DNA of 64,000 nt from Chroococcidiopsis thermalis PCC 7203 (GCF_000317125.1 NC_019695.1:1724336-1788335), one strand, 5' to 3'; shown: positions 8,753 through 18,143, numbered from the stretch's first letter. Notes: generated by a model from the sequence alone, not told the origin. Made by a program: numbers and translations.

Positions 8753-10153
8753 TTGACCGATCGTAACAACCCATCCTCGACCCTGCAAAACTTCTCGCGT
8801 AAAGAATTACGCAACCTCGTACGCACTCAACTGCTAGCCCTACTAGAACAGGGAGACTTACAGGGAGCTAAAGCCATTTTGGTTCCGGTACAGCCTGCTG
8901 ATATTGCCGAAGCCATTGAAGGCTTACCCGAACCAATGCAAGTACTTGCCTTTCGCTTGCTTTCTAAAGGCGAGGCGATCGAAGTTTACGAATATCTCGA
9001 CCATAGCGTACAAGAAGCACTCGTTCAAGAATTCAAGCGCCAAGACGTGATCGATATTGTGGATAAAATGTCGCCAGACGATCGCGCCCGCTTATTCGAC
9101 GAACTACCCGCTAAAATTGTCAATCGCTTGCTAGAACAACTCAGCCCTTCCGAACGGCAAGCCACCGCCTTACTATTAGGCTACGAAACGGGAACAGCAG
9201 GGCGGATCATGACCCCAGAGTTAATCTCTCTGAAAGAGGGAATGACCGTCACGCAAGCCTTGGAACGCATTCGCTATTTAGCTAAAAATACAGAAACTAT
9301 TTACTACCTTTACGTCACCGATGCAGCGAGAAGGCTGACGGGAACCTTATCTTTACGCGATTTAGTCACTGCCGATCCGCAAGAAACGATTGGCGAAATT
9401 ATGACCCGCGATGCTATCTGCGTGCATACAGATACCGATCAAGAAGAAGTAGCTCGATTAATTCAGCGTTACGATTTTCTCGCTGTCCCAGTCGTCGATC
9501 GCGAACAGCGACTTGTTGGCATCGTTACTGTAGATGACGTAATTGATATTATTCAACAGGAAACTACCGAGGATATCTACGCTTTAGGTGGAGGCGTGCA
9601 ATCTGGGGGCGATGGTTATTTTCAGAGTAATTTATTCTCCGTTGCCCGCAAGCGAGTTGTTTGGTTATTCGTCTTACTCATTACAAATACCGTTACAGGC
9701 ACAATTATTAAAGCTGAAGAAGAGATTTTACAAAAAGTTGTCACCCTAGCGGCGTTTATTCCCTTACTCACTGGTACTGGTGGTAACGTAGGGGCGCAGT
9801 CTTCAACTGTCGTCATTCGCGGGATGAATACCGATGAAATTAGGGCGTTAGGACCAGCACAAGTCATCATTAGAGAGGCACTAGCTGGATTGTTACTCGG
9901 TTCCATGTTGGGGACGATCGCCACGATTTGGGCTTTTTTCTTACAAGGAAACTTATCGGTAGCGATCGCCGTAGGAGCCAGTCTTGTAGCAATTTCTGTT
10001 TTGGCTTCTGTTTCCGGTTCTGCACTACCATTTTTATTTCGCTTACTAGGCTTAGATCCGGCTTTGATGTCAGCGCCGTTTATTACAACCGCAGTTGACG
10101 TACTGGGAGTTTTAATTTATTTCAATTTGGCAAGAGTCATTTTACGGGTCTAA
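8753..10153 (+). CDS. mgtE: Magnesium transporter MgtE
   Basis: A 466-residue magnesium channel/transporter of the inner membrane. The order is canonical: an N-terminal MgtE_N superhelical domain (to about residue 145, with MSPDDRARLFDELP), two CBS domains (about 150-275; IMTPELISLKEGMTV and IMTRDAICVHTDTD), then five membrane segments from about residue 300. The pore-lining TGTGGNVGAQSSTVVIRG stretch is intact. The start is TTG at 8753 with GGAGGA eight bases upstream, the only start with a good ribosome site. The family opens when cytoplasmic Mg2+ is low, sensed by the N and CBS domains. A long structured leader precedes it. Confidence 0.96.
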   Translation: MTDRNNPSSTLQNFSRKELRNLVRTQLLALLEQGDLQGAKAILVPVQPADIAEAIEGLPEPMQVLAFRLLSKGEAIEVYEYLDHSVQEALVQEFKRQDVIDIVDKMSPDDRARLFDELPAKIVNRLLEQLSPSERQATALLLGYETGTAGRIMTPELISLKEGMTVTQALERIRYLAKNTETIYYLYVTDAARRLTGTLSLRDLVTADPQETIGEIMTRDAICVHTDTDQEEVARLIQRYDFLAVPVVDREQRLVGIVTVDDVIDIIQQETTEDIYALGGGVQSGGDGYFQSNLFSVARKRVVWLFVLLITNTVTGTIIKAEEEILQKVVTLAAFIPLLTGTGGNVGAQSSTVVIRGMNTDEIRALGPAQVIIREALAGLLLGSMLGTIATIWAFFLQGNLSVAIAVGASLVAISVLASVSGSALPFLFRLLGLDPALMSAPFITTAVDVLGVLIYFNLARVILRV

Positions 10154-10176
10154 AATTCCCAGTTTCTAATCCCCGC

Positions 10177-10434
10177 TCACAGTTCCGAAGCACTATCGGG
10201 TGCAACAATTTCCCCTTTACCCATTTGAAGGATCATCTCATCATCGGTAATGAGTTCGCTCAGTTCCTTCACTTGTAAATTCATACTCTCGCAGGCTCGC
10301 TTGAGCGCTTGTGAAAAACCATTTAAATCTTCACCAAAACCGCACTGACGGGCAGCAGTTTCAATTCCCTGCTTAGCGTTTGCTCTCGCACAGTCAACTA
10401 ATTCAGTACCTTGCAGTGGTGTAGGTGATGCCAT
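10177..10434 (-). CDS. Small conserved hypothetical protein (85 aa)
   Basis: An acidic, soluble 85-residue protein: a helical first half containing two cysteines (DCARANAKQGIETAARQCGFG) and an acidic tail (LITDDEMILQMGKGEIVAPDSASEL). I do not recognise a named family. Codon use and the clear ORF with an ATG argue for a real gene. It lies tail-to-tail with mgtE, only 23 bases from the mgtE stop. Confidence 0.6.
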   Translation of the reverse strand: MASPTPLQGTELVDCARANAKQGIETAARQCGFGEDLNGFSQALKRACESMNLQVKELSELITDDEMILQMGKGEIVAPDSASEL

Positions 10435-10507
10435 ATTTTAATTACTACTGTCTCGGTATTTTTTGTTAGAGTAGCAAATCTGTGGATATGGCTGCATCTT
10501 TCCTAAG

Positions 10508-10548
10508 TCAGTTGTTAGGGAGCAGGGAGCGGGGAGCAGGGAGAGAAG
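10508..10548. repeat. GGGAGCA / GGGGAGC short tandem repeat
   Basis: A few degenerate GGGAGCAGG units lie between the 85-residue gene and the M20 hydrolase gene. They belong to the same G-rich 7-9-mer class found throughout the window. Confidence 0.6.
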
Positions 10549-10569
10549 ATGAATTTCTGACTTCTACTT

Positions 10570-11742
10570 CTATTGCCAATACTTCACCGCAGCGTAGGCA
10601 AGGGTGACGACACCAGTAACGATCGCGGCTTCGTTAACTTCAAATTGAGGATGGTGCAGGGGATAGTTGGTGCGATCTTCGTATCCTACCCCTAAGCGAA
10701 ACATAGCACCAGGAGCGTGTTCGAGATAGCGTGAAAAGTCTTCTGCACCAAGGGAAGGTTCGGTTAAAACTAAAACGCGATCGCTTCCCCAAGCCTCTTC
10801 TGCGGCTGTTTGTAAAATTTGGGATAGACCAATATTATTTTGCACCCCTGGTACTCCTGGGCGATAGCTCATTTCGTATTGCGCTCCGTAGGAGTGGCAA
10901 ATATTAGCGACGATTTTTTCGATCCACCCAGGTAGATTAGTCCGGGTTTCGGGATGGAGCGATCGCACGCTGCCAAGTAATTTTACTTGGTCGGCAATGA
11001 CGTTTGGCGCTCTACCACCTGTAATCTGTCCAATGCTTAGTACCACTGGACGCAACGGGTTTTGCGTGCGGCTGATGGCTTGTTGCAGGGTGGTAATGAC
11101 TTGCGCGGCGATCCAAATAGCATCGATCGCTTCGTGGGGTCGCGCCCCATGCCCCGATTCACCGATAATAGTAATTTCTAACTCGTCTGCTGCTGCTGTT
11201 AGCGCCCCATAGCGGATACCTACCTTTCCGGCGGGAATGGAAGGGAAGACGTGTACGGATAGAATTGCCGAGACATTTTCCATCACCCCGTCAGCAATCA
11301 TCCAGCTGGCTCCTTGAGCAGTTTCCTCTGCTGGCTGGAACAACAGCCGCACGTTACCTGGTAACTGGGATGCTAGTTCGGAAAGAACCATAGCAGTTCC
11401 AAGTCCTACGGTGGTGTGGACATCGTGTCCACAGGCGTGCATCACACCTGTCGCTCTGGAAGTAAATTCTAATCCCGTGCGTTCGTTAATGGGTAGTGCA
11501 TCCATGTCGGTACGAATTGCCAATAAGCGGCGATCGCTACCATGTCCCTGTACTTCTCCTACTACACCAGTTTTACCAACCGCCTCTCTGACATGAACTC
11601 CACTAGACGAAAGGACACCAGCAACATAAGCAGATGTGTGATACTCTTGACCGCTTAATTCTGGGTGACTGTGGAGATGGCGGCGAATTTCAATTAAACG
11701 CGGCGCTAACTTTAGGGCTATGTCTTTTATTTGGGTAAGCAT
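10570..11742 (-). CDS. M20 family amidohydrolase / aminoacylase-type peptidase
   Basis: A 390-residue cytoplasmic metallohydrolase of the M20D (HipO/IAA-amino acid hydrolase) group. Metal-site motifs are in place: RRHLHSHPELSGQE near the N-terminus, MHACGHDVHTT, LFQPAEETAQGA, and ARPHEAIDAIWIAAQVI in the dimerisation domain, ending with GAEDFSRYLE. The group cleaves N-acyl amino acids or similar amides; the exact substrate cannot be told. The gene is solitary, with about 190 bases of AT-rich sequence upstream. Confidence 0.92.
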   Translation of the reverse strand: MLTQIKDIALKLAPRLIEIRRHLHSHPELSGQEYHTSAYVAGVLSSSGVHVREAVGKTGVVGEVQGHGSDRRLLAIRTDMDALPINERTGLEFTSRATGVMHACGHDVHTTVGLGTAMVLSELASQLPGNVRLLFQPAEETAQGASWMIADGVMENVSAILSVHVFPSIPAGKVGIRYGALTAAADELEITIIGESGHGARPHEAIDAIWIAAQVITTLQQAISRTQNPLRPVVLSIGQITGGRAPNVIADQVKLLGSVRSLHPETRTNLPGWIEKIVANICHSYGAQYEMSYRPGVPGVQNNIGLSQILQTAAEEAWGSDRVLVLTEPSLGAEDFSRYLEHAPGAMFRLGVGYEDRTNYPLHHPQFEVNEAAIVTGVVTLAYAAVKYWQ

Positions 11743-11936
11743 TGACTATTTATATATATAATCAACTTTCCCCCATCATAAATAAGATAAGACGAGCAGT
11801 TCGTGACTACTTGAGCAGATATATACGGATTCGACAGTCAAATTGTGTCTGAGAGGAAATATTATGTGACGATCTGGTGACATGCCTTGACGCATTGCGA
11901 TCGCACTTTGATTTATCGATCGATAGATGAATAGGT

Positions 11937-12383
11937 TTACTGCACGCCTGGGCAGTAGTACTGTGTAGCTAGTTTATTGACGATTTCCGAATTAACCTCA
12001 TCTGCTTTTGCTTCATGATCTTCCGATTGAGCTTCTTGAATTTCCTCTAGGGAAATTCCGGCTTCTAAGTCGTTACAGACACCTTTTGCGGCTGCGATAT
12101 TAGTTTCTGGAGATTGCTGAATATTAGCGATCAAATTATCGCGCACGTCAGCGTGAGTCATGGCTTGCTGTTTGTAAGCTTCGATAAATGCTTTGTCTAG
12201 AGCTGCGATTGTCGATTTTGTAGCTTTTTCAGCACATAGGGATTGAGATAAGTCCAGCACGTCCCCCGCACCAGTGGTAACGAAGCAGAGGTAGTCTGGT
12301 TCGGAGGCAAAAGCTTGGAATTGGAAACCAGAAACTAGAACAATAGCAGCAGCAGCGATAGTTGCATTGAAGCGGAAGTTCAT
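11937..12383 (-). CDS. Hypothetical secreted protein
   Basis: About 148 residues from the ATG at 12383, chosen because it puts a typical signal peptide (FNATIAAAAIVLVSGFQFQAFA) at the N-terminus; an upstream TTG would bury it. The mature part has three or four cysteines (YLCFVTTG, SLCAEKA, VCNDLEAG, YYCPG) that could form disulfides, and is acidic and helical. Export to the periplasm or outside is likely. The family is not recognised; similar small cyanobacterial secreted proteins exist without known function. Confidence 0.65.
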   Translation of the reverse strand: MNFRFNATIAAAAIVLVSGFQFQAFASEPDYLCFVTTGAGDVLDLSQSLCAEKATKSTIAALDKAFIEAYKQQAMTHADVRDNLIANIQQSPETNIAAAKGVCNDLEAGISLEEIQEAQSEDHEAKADEVNSEIVNKLATQYYCPGVQ

Positions 12384-12422
12384 AACGTCACCGAGGTAGA
12401 TTTCTATATTTGTTATGCCCAA

Positions 12423-13028
12423 CCTTAGTGACGATCTAACAGAATTATAAAAAAAATCTTAATTTTTTTCATGCTTTTCTTAAGATTTACCCAAACCCTT
12501 GCTCAGACTAGGTTTCTCAAACTGAAGATTTTCTAAAAAGATCCTTAAGAAAATTTCGAGCTTGCTAAATCTGGATTCCAGCAACAGGAAGCAAGTTCGA
12601 CTATCTTTTCTGCCTTGAGATAGAAAAATATCAAATACCGAGAATGTACGGTATCGTATCTCATTTCAGATTTGATTTAGTTTTAAAGTAGGTTTTAACA
12701 TAGCGGATCGATCCGTAAAGCTACTGGACTTTAGCGGCGATCGCTAAATCTACATAAACTTTATATAGAGAGCCTAAATGATTTGTGAATCTGGGATATT
12801 GCTGGTTGACGGTTGACGGTTAACGGTTAACTGTCAACTGTTAACCGTCAACCACCACAACGATCGGTTCATGACTCAAATAGAATCGCTATATGTACAT
12901 CAACTTAAAACCCGAGCTATATCGGCATAGAATAGCGCAATATAGCAAGTTATGCCTCATTTTCTAGATCGAGAAGCACAGGTAGGGACACACAGCTATA
13001 TGCCCCTCACATGTTCTGTATCATTAGG
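12423..13028. other. Gene-free stretch between the secreted protein gene and rbfA
   Basis: These 606 bases are AT-rich with scattered HIP1 sites and no credible ORF. The only distinct structure is the hairpin-forming repeat at 12803-12854. Confidence 0.5.
12803..12854. repeat. Hairpin-forming GGTTGACGGTTAAC repeat
   Basis: Direct copies of GGTTGACGGTTAAC are followed by the inverse GTTAACCGTCAACC, giving a stem of at least 14 bases within a tandem-repeat context. A related GTTAACTGTCAACTGTCA tract lies near 25498-25517 upstream of chlD. Confidence 0.75.
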
Positions 13029-13448
13029 TTACGCTTCATCCTCGGCGGAGATTTCAATTTCATCTTCCTTGTAGTCTGGCTCTAGATTGGCGGGGCGATC
13101 TTGATTGAGCCGATTAATCAGCGACAGCACTCTCGTCCCTCTTTCAATCGAACGATCTTCGTGAAATACAACTTCTGGAGTGCGGCGGAGACGGATTCTT
13201 TGCCCTAACTCTCGGCGAACGTACCCTGTGGCTGACTTTAAGCCTGCCATAGTTTGCTCTCTAGCATCGTCTGAACCGTATATTGATACGTAGATCTTGG
13301 CGTGTTGTAGATCGCCGGATACGTCTACATCGGTAACGCTAACCATACCTACACCGACTCGATCGTCTTTGATGCCATTTAATAGCATCTGACTTACCTC
13401 GCGTTTGATTAATTCAGCAACGCGATCCACACGGCGACTTGTAGCCAT
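13029..13448 (-). CDS. rbfA: 30S ribosome-binding factor A
   Basis: This 139-residue protein has the single KH-like domain of RbfA: the [19 protein letters not shown] start, [20 protein letters not shown], and [18 protein letters not shown]. It acts in late 16S rRNA processing and cold adaptation of the small subunit. The C-terminal 15-20 residues are unusually acidic ([15 protein letters not shown]). It is preceded on the same strand by the DUF751 gene, a pairing often seen in cyanobacteria. Confidence 0.95.
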   Translation of the reverse strand: MATSRRVDRVAELIKREVSQMLLNGIKDDRVGVGMVSVTDVDVSGDLQHAKIYVSIYGSDDAREQTMAGLKSATGYVRRELGQRIRLRRTPEVVFHEDRSIERGTRVLSLINRLNQDRPANLEPDYKEDEIEISAEDEA

Positions 13449-13639
13449 AACAATAACCCTTCCTCATACTTGAATCAAATCAGTAGAGCCAACTGCAATG
13501 GTTCTACCCAACTTTTCTAGTCTATTAGCTATTGCAAGAAGGCAGCAGGCAGAAGACAGAAGGTTATAATACTGATTCCATTGACTTTACAAGCTGGCGA
13601 TCGGCTGTACGGTTGTTTTCGCCATATTTCATGATTTTA

Positions 13640-13846
13640 TTAAGATGGGCTTAAGCCTAGCATGGCGCGGAGGGTAAACAGAACGAACAAAGATAATCCA
13701 ACGAACATACCAACGATCGCGATCGCGGTTGTGGGACGCTTGAATAGGGGAGTCAATGGAGATATGGCGTTTAAGAAAATCCCCAAGACGATTGTGACAA
13801 AGTAGCGGGGGTAGCGAGAGACGTTTTCCCAGAAGCCATCAAACAT
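13640..13846 (-). CDS. DUF751 family protein (Ycf33-like)
   Basis: A 68-residue membrane protein with two hydrophobic segments (YFVTIVLGIFLNAI and AIAIVGMFVGLSLFVLFTL) separated by a short basic loop. The ENVSRYPRYFVT start is characteristic of the cyanobacterial and plastid DUF751/Ycf33 family. Function is unknown. It lies 191 bases upstream of rbfA on the same strand. Confidence 0.85.
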   Translation of the reverse strand: MFDGFWENVSRYPRYFVTIVLGIFLNAISPLTPLFKRPTTAIAIVGMFVGLSLFVLFTLRAMLGLSPS

Positions 13847-14010
13847 TTGATTTGTAAGCCTTGTCTAGCTGTTAAATTTTTTTCATGTGAATTACGTTTA
13901 TTCTATAGCAATTTGTTATTGGTCATTCGTGAGTGGCTGGTGGCTGGTAGCTAGTGGCTTGACTCAATTCTTGTCACCAGCCACGCTTTCACTAGCCACT
14001 GATAACTTTG

Positions 14011-14038
14011 TACAGAGATTACATGTAACGTCTCTAGA
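14011..14038. repeat. Copy of the GTAGAGACGTTACA palindrome (degenerate)
   Basis: TACAGAGATTACA followed by TGTAACGTCTCTAG is a slightly decayed copy of the 28-base palindrome also found inside chlD and at 57873, 59052 and 60080. It lies about 40 bases ahead of the DNA methylase start. Confidence 0.8.
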
Positions 14039-14075
14039 CTGATAACTGATAACTGTTCACTACTCAATTCTTTGA

Positions 14076-14933
14076 ATGCTACGTCAGTCACTCCAGTTAA
14101 GCCTTCCGCGTCCGTTTTTAAAATGGGCGGGTGGTAAAAGCCAGTTGATTTCTCAATATATTCCTTACTTTCCTCAAAAATTTGCTACGTACTACGAGCC
14201 ATTTTTGGGAGGAGGGGCAGTCTTTTTTTACTTGTATGGAGTGACTAGAAACGATAAACCGACACAAAAGTTTCCAGCAGTACTGACAGATATTAATCCT
14301 GAATTGGTCAATGTGTATTGTTGCGTGCGCGATCGCGTTGAGGAATTAATCGAGTTGTTGGCACGGCATCAAGAACAGCACGATCGCGATTATTATTATC
14401 GGGTGCGATCGCAGTTCACAGGAACGCCTGTGGAAATGGCAGCGCGATTAATTTATCTGAATAAAACTTGTTTTAACGGTTTATACCGTGAAAACTCTAA
14501 AGGAGAGTTTAATGTCCCAATGGGAAAATACAAAAATCCTACTATTTGTAATGCAGAGTTATTGCGTTTAGTTTCAGTCTCTCTTCAATCTGTAGTCATA
14601 GAGGTTAGACCTTTTGATGCTATTTTAGATTTTGCTAAAACGCCAGAGGATTTTGTTTATTTCGATCCACCCTACCATCCCTTGAGCGATACTAGTAACT
14701 TTACAGGTTATAGTCGTTACTCTTTTAACGAAAAAGATCAGATTAGATTGAGAGATACATTTGCAGAATTAGCTCGGCGTGGGGTTAAGGTCATGTTATC
14801 TAATTCCGATTGTTCATTGGTTCGAGAGTTATATAAAGATTTTCACATTCATGAAATTTTAGCAACCAGAGCAATTAATTCTAAAGCCCAAAAGAGGGGT
14901 AAGATTACTGAAATATTAATAACTGCGCATTAA
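14076..14933 (+). CDS. DNA adenine methylase, Dam/DpnM (D12) class
   Basis: A 285-residue N6-adenine methyltransferase of the alpha class. It has the SAM-binding motif PFLKWAGGKSQL at residues 13-24, EPFLGGGAVFF, TDINPELVNVY, the specificity segment around NKTCFNGLYREN, and the catalytic DPPY at residues 197-200. In this class the usual target is GATC. No restriction endonuclease is adjacent, so it is an orphan Dam-type enzyme. The HIP1 octamer, abundant here, contains GATC. The last four bases overlap the 3' end of the convergent VOC gene. Confidence 0.93.
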   Translation: MLRQSLQLSLPRPFLKWAGGKSQLISQYIPYFPQKFATYYEPFLGGGAVFFYLYGVTRNDKPTQKFPAVLTDINPELVNVYCCVRDRVEELIELLARHQEQHDRDYYYRVRSQFTGTPVEMAARLIYLNKTCFNGLYRENSKGEFNVPMGKYKNPTICNAELLRLVSVSLQSVVIEVRPFDAILDFAKTPEDFVYFDPPYHPLSDTSNFTGYSRYSFNEKDQIRLRDTFAELARRGVKVMLSNSDCSLVRELYKDFHIHEILATRAINSKAQKRGKITEILITAH

Positions 14934-15316
14934 AAATAACTATTTTGATTTGAGTAGAGCGAACCTTGCATACCAAAGAGATTGTTAAAAGGATCGCGCA
15001 TCTGACAAATTGCTCGATTATCTTCAATTACTAAAGGTCCCCGGTAAAGCGTAGCTCCATGCTGGTTTGCTTTATCAAGTGCTTTTGCAAAGTCATTGAC
15101 ACGCCAGTAAGCAACCTGACCTGCACTACCAGGAGACATCTTTGCATCAGCAGGATGAAAAAACATTTCTACTCTACCAACCTGAATTATAGCTGCTTTT
15201 ATTTCTCCATCTGAATTGAAATACTTGACTGGAAGATTTAAAAGTTTACTGTACCAATTTGCTGCTTCAACAACATCAAATACGAAAAAGAAGACAGATT
15301 GAACTCCATCAAACAT
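14930..15316 (-). CDS. VOC (glyoxalase/bleomycin-resistance) family protein
   Basis: A 128-residue protein of two beta-alpha-beta-beta-beta modules, with VVEAANWYSKLLNLPVKYF in the first and DPFNNLFGMQG ending the second, which is the standard VOC signature. The family binds a metal and small substrates, including lyases, dioxygenases and drug-binding proteins. This member cannot be assigned a reaction. It is convergent with the Dam-type methylase and overlaps it by four bases. Confidence 0.85.
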   Translation of the reverse strand: MFDGVQSVFFFVFDVVEAANWYSKLLNLPVKYFNSDGEIKAAIIQVGRVEMFFHPADAKMSPGSAGQVAYWRVNDFAKALDKANQHGATLYRGPLVIEDNRAICQMRDPFNNLFGMQGSLYSNQNSYF

Positions 15317-15531
15317 CTATTTTGTCTCATTTTTATAAAAGATAGGCATAACCTACTCTACATTACTAGTCTTTTTTTTGAAATAATCCTTCTCAAGATA
15401 GAGGAATAGCATGAAAGAGATCCCTTCTGGGGATAGAGTGACTCGTTTGATTTCAGGGATTATGCTGATTTTGTCTAAACTCAAGTATCAAATAAAACAT
15501 TAGATAACTTGAAAGGAGTTTTATTGAAATC

Positions 15532-16143
15532 ATGTCTAATCTAAACCCAGGTAATAGCTATAACCGTGAAGTGCGTCAAGAGTCTTATCAAGATGCTAAC
15601 GGTAACACCCATGTTAATGTGACAAAGACAACTGAATCTAATGATTCTTATCAGCATGGCTACGTACACGGTCGAGTTGCAGAGCGCAGCACTCAAGAGA
15701 GAGCATCAACTGTAAGAGATAATGAAAATGCGGCACGAGGTCTGCTTTTGGGAATTCTGCTGACAACAATTGCAGCTTTGAGTGCGGGAGTCATTTGGTA
15801 TTTGAATCAATCTCCTCAAGCATCTACATCGACACCACAACCCGTTCTCGTTCCCGTACCTAGCGACAAACCAAACACAGAATCTTCTACGGTCGATCGC
15901 AGTTCGGAAAAACAAACAATTATTGAGAGAATTAAGGAAGTACCAGTTCCAGTTCTGCAACCCCCAGCATCTACTCCACAGCAGAACGAAAATATGACAA
16001 CTCCCGCTCCTACACAGCCTGAAACTGAAGCTGAAACAACTCAACCTCAACAGAATAACAGTGCTACTACCGAATCTCAAACACCATCTGCTGAGGGTAC
16101 GTTAGGTCAAGATACAACTACAAGCGAAAGTTCTTCTCAGTAG
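15532..16143 (+). CDS. Single-pass membrane protein with Thr/Pro/Gln-rich tail
   Basis: The 203-residue protein has a charged N-terminal part (REVRQESYQDANGNTHVNVT, residues about 11-45), one membrane segment (GLLLGILLTTIAALSAGVIW, about 69-88) and a long low-complexity tail rich in Thr, Pro, Gln and Ser. N-terminus inside and tail in the periplasm is the likely topology. The Shine-Dalgarno sequence AAAGGAG lies about ten bases before the ATG. I recognise no family with known function. Its stop is followed by a hairpin repeat and a convergent gene. Confidence 0.7.
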   Translation: MSNLNPGNSYNREVRQESYQDANGNTHVNVTKTTESNDSYQHGYVHGRVAERSTQERASTVRDNENAARGLLLGILLTTIAALSAGVIWYLNQSPQASTSTPQPVLVPVPSDKPNTESSTVDRSSEKQTIIERIKEVPVPVLQPPASTPQQNENMTTPAPTQPETEAETTQPQQNNSATTESQTPSAEGTLGQDTTTSESSSQ

Positions 16144-16149
16144 ACAATA

Positions 16150-16174
16150 GTAAGGTGGGCAATGCCCACCCCAC
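16150..16174. repeat. AAGGTGGGCAATGCCCACC hairpin repeat between convergent genes
   Basis: GGTGGGCA and TGCCCACC are inverse arms around a very short loop. A sister copy lies at 37641-37664. Here it fills the gap between two convergent genes and may act as a bidirectional terminator. Confidence 0.7.
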
Positions 16175-16176
16175 GG

Positions 16177-16464
16177 TTAAATTTTTTCAAAATGTTCGAC
16201 TACTGGAAATGGATCGTAAAAGTGGTGTAATAGTTTTTTCCATTGTTGATATTCAGGAGACTTTCTAAATTCAACTGTATGAGCTTCTAAAGTCTTCCAC
16301 TTAACAAGTAATAAATATTTTCCTTTAATTTCTATACATTTATGTAATTCGTGGGATGAATACCCATTCATAGCCGAAATAATTCTGGAAGCCTGTTTGA
16401 AAGTTGCTTCAAAATCGCTTTCCATTCCCAACTTGACACTCAGCATTACTGCCTCAAGAATCAT
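16177..16464 (-). CDS. ABM-type (antibiotic biosynthesis monooxygenase) small protein
   Basis: A 95-residue ferredoxin-like fold protein. The pattern MLSVKLGMESDFEATFKQA, then YSSHELHKCIEIKGKYLLLVKWKTLEAH and FRKSPEYQQWKKLL is typical of the ABM superfamily. Such proteins are cofactor-free oxygenases or haem-degrading enzymes, and many are uncharacterised. The Shine-Dalgarno sequence GGGAGG lies seven bases upstream of the ATG. Confidence 0.85.
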   Translation of the reverse strand: MILEAVMLSVKLGMESDFEATFKQASRIISAMNGYSSHELHKCIEIKGKYLLLVKWKTLEAHTVEFRKSPEYQQWKKLLHHFYDPFPVVEHFEKI

Positions 16465-16557
16465 AAAATACCTCCCAGGAAACTAGCTAATAATACAGTT
16501 TTTGTACTAAATAGCATATATGTAAATACTTATAAACTAAGTCAAGAGGAGGTAAGA

Positions 16558-17343
16558 ATGCGGCTGATTGCAGGGTGTCAAATTACATATGAAGTCAACG
16601 CGCCAACTCCACTCATTTTCATGCTTAGACCTCGCAGTGGATTGGGACAATGGGTGATGCGAGAGGAATACATCATCGAACCCAGCGCACAAGTTATAGA
16701 GTATACCGATAGTTATGGTAATTTGTGTCAGCGGATGGTAGCGCCTCCAGGTTCATTTCAGGTACAAACTACAGCTGAAGTAGACACCGCAGATAAAATT
16801 GATACTCAACCAGGCGCGCCGTATGTGTTGGTACAGGATTTACCGGAAAGTACGCTGCAATTTCTGTTACCCAGTCGCTATTGTCAAGCAGATTGCTTGG
16901 GAAATCTAGCAAATGAGATTGCTGGCAATGCTGCACCTGGATACGATCAAGTAGAGGCGATTCGCAGTTGGATTCAGCAAAATATAGAATATCGCTACGG
17001 TACGAGCGATGCTTCTACTTCTGCTGTGGATACAGCCGAGCAAAAAGTAGGGGTCTGTCGCGATTTTACCCATTTGGGTATCGCCTTAAGCCGCAGTTTG
17101 AATATTCCGGCGCGGATGGTAGTAGGATATCTTTACGAGTTAGATCCGATGGATCTGCACGCATGGTTTGAAGCGTTTGTAGGTGGACGTTGGTATACGT
17201 TTGATGCTACCCAAAAAGAACCAAGGGGTAATAGAATTGCGATCGCCTACGGACGAGATGCGGCTGATGTTGCCTTAGTTACCCAATTTGGTGCAGTACA
17301 ATTGAAGAATATGAAAGTTTGGGTAGATAAAGCTAATACCTAA
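16558..17343 (+). CDS. Transglutaminase-like (cysteine protease fold) protein
   Basis: This 261-residue protein has an N-terminal beta domain (about 1-110) and a transglutaminase core with a complete triad: Cys167 in KVGVCRDFTH, His201 in MDLHAWFEAF and Asp216 in WYTFDAT. Bacterial members usually act as peptidases or amidases rather than cross-linkers. GAGGAGG precedes the ATG. The DUF1350 gene starts 26 bases downstream, so the two are probably one transcript; no functional link between the families is known to me. Confidence 0.9.
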   Translation: MRLIAGCQITYEVNAPTPLIFMLRPRSGLGQWVMREEYIIEPSAQVIEYTDSYGNLCQRMVAPPGSFQVQTTAEVDTADKIDTQPGAPYVLVQDLPESTLQFLLPSRYCQADCLGNLANEIAGNAAPGYDQVEAIRSWIQQNIEYRYGTSDASTSAVDTAEQKVGVCRDFTHLGIALSRSLNIPARMVVGYLYELDPMDLHAWFEAFVGGRWYTFDATQKEPRGNRIAIAYGRDAADVALVTQFGAVQLKNMKVWVDKANT

Positions 17344-17369
17344 AACCCTACTCCCCACTCCCTAAGCTC

Positions 17370-18143
17370 ATGGAATGGAAAGAAATTGCTGGGAACTGGG
17401 TTTTAGTTCCCCATAAGCAAATCGGGATCGTGCATTTTTTAGGCGGTGCGTTTGTCGCCACTGCACCTCAATTGACGTATCGCTGGCTCTTAGAACAACT
17501 CGCTGAGGAAAATTACGTTGTCGTTGCTACGCCGTTTGTCAACACTCTAGATCATACCGCGATCGCCCGCTCGGTACTGAATGGGTTTGAAAATGCGATC
17601 GGACAACTTTACGCTAAATCCCTCCTGCGCAGCCGCTATTTACCAATTTACGGCGTGGGGCATAGTATGGGGTGTAAACTCCATCTATTGATTGGCAGTC
17701 TGTTCAATGTCGAACGCGCTGGTAATATCCTCATTTCTTTCAATAATTATGCGGCGCGAGATGCTATCCCCTTGGTACAGCAGTTGAATTTTAATCCGGG
17801 CTTCTCTGTCGAGTTTACCCCTTCTCCTCTGGAAACCAATACTCTGTTGCAAACTCGTTACGAGGTTCGCCGCAACTTAGCGATCAAGTTTACCAATGAC
17901 ACGATCGATCAGTCTGAAGCTTTGGTGAAGTTGCTGCATCAACGCTTTCCTGGGATGGTGACATTAAAAACCCTCAGCGGTACTCATACCACGCCTTTAA
18001 GTCAAGACCTACAATGGCAAACTGGTTCTAACTTTACACCTCTCGATGCAGTAGGACAGTGGTTTAAGCAAGAGTTTTCTCGCGATTTAAGACAGCTAAG
18101 ACAAACAATCGTACAGTGGCTTAATCCCGTTTCTATGTTGTGA
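17370..18143 (+). CDS. DUF1350 family protein (alpha/beta-hydrolase-like)
   Basis: A 257-residue protein of the cyanobacterial and plant DUF1350 family. The start MEWKEIAGNWVLVPHK, the segment VHFLGGAFVATAPQLTYRWLL and the GVGHSMGCKLHLLIGS nucleophile-elbow-like motif (G-H-S-M-G) suggest an alpha/beta-hydrolase fold with a serine at the elbow. HTTPLSQD near residue 210 could supply the histidine. The reaction is unknown. It follows the transglutaminase gene by 26 bases. Confidence 0.88.
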   Translation: MEWKEIAGNWVLVPHKQIGIVHFLGGAFVATAPQLTYRWLLEQLAEENYVVVATPFVNTLDHTAIARSVLNGFENAIGQLYAKSLLRSRYLPIYGVGHSMGCKLHLLIGSLFNVERAGNILISFNNYAARDAIPLVQQLNFNPGFSVEFTPSPLETNTLLQTRYEVRRNLAIKFTNDTIDQSEALVKLLHQRFPGMVTLKTLSGTHTTPLSQDLQWQTGSNFTPLDAVGQWFKQEFSRDLRQLRQTIVQWLNPVSML

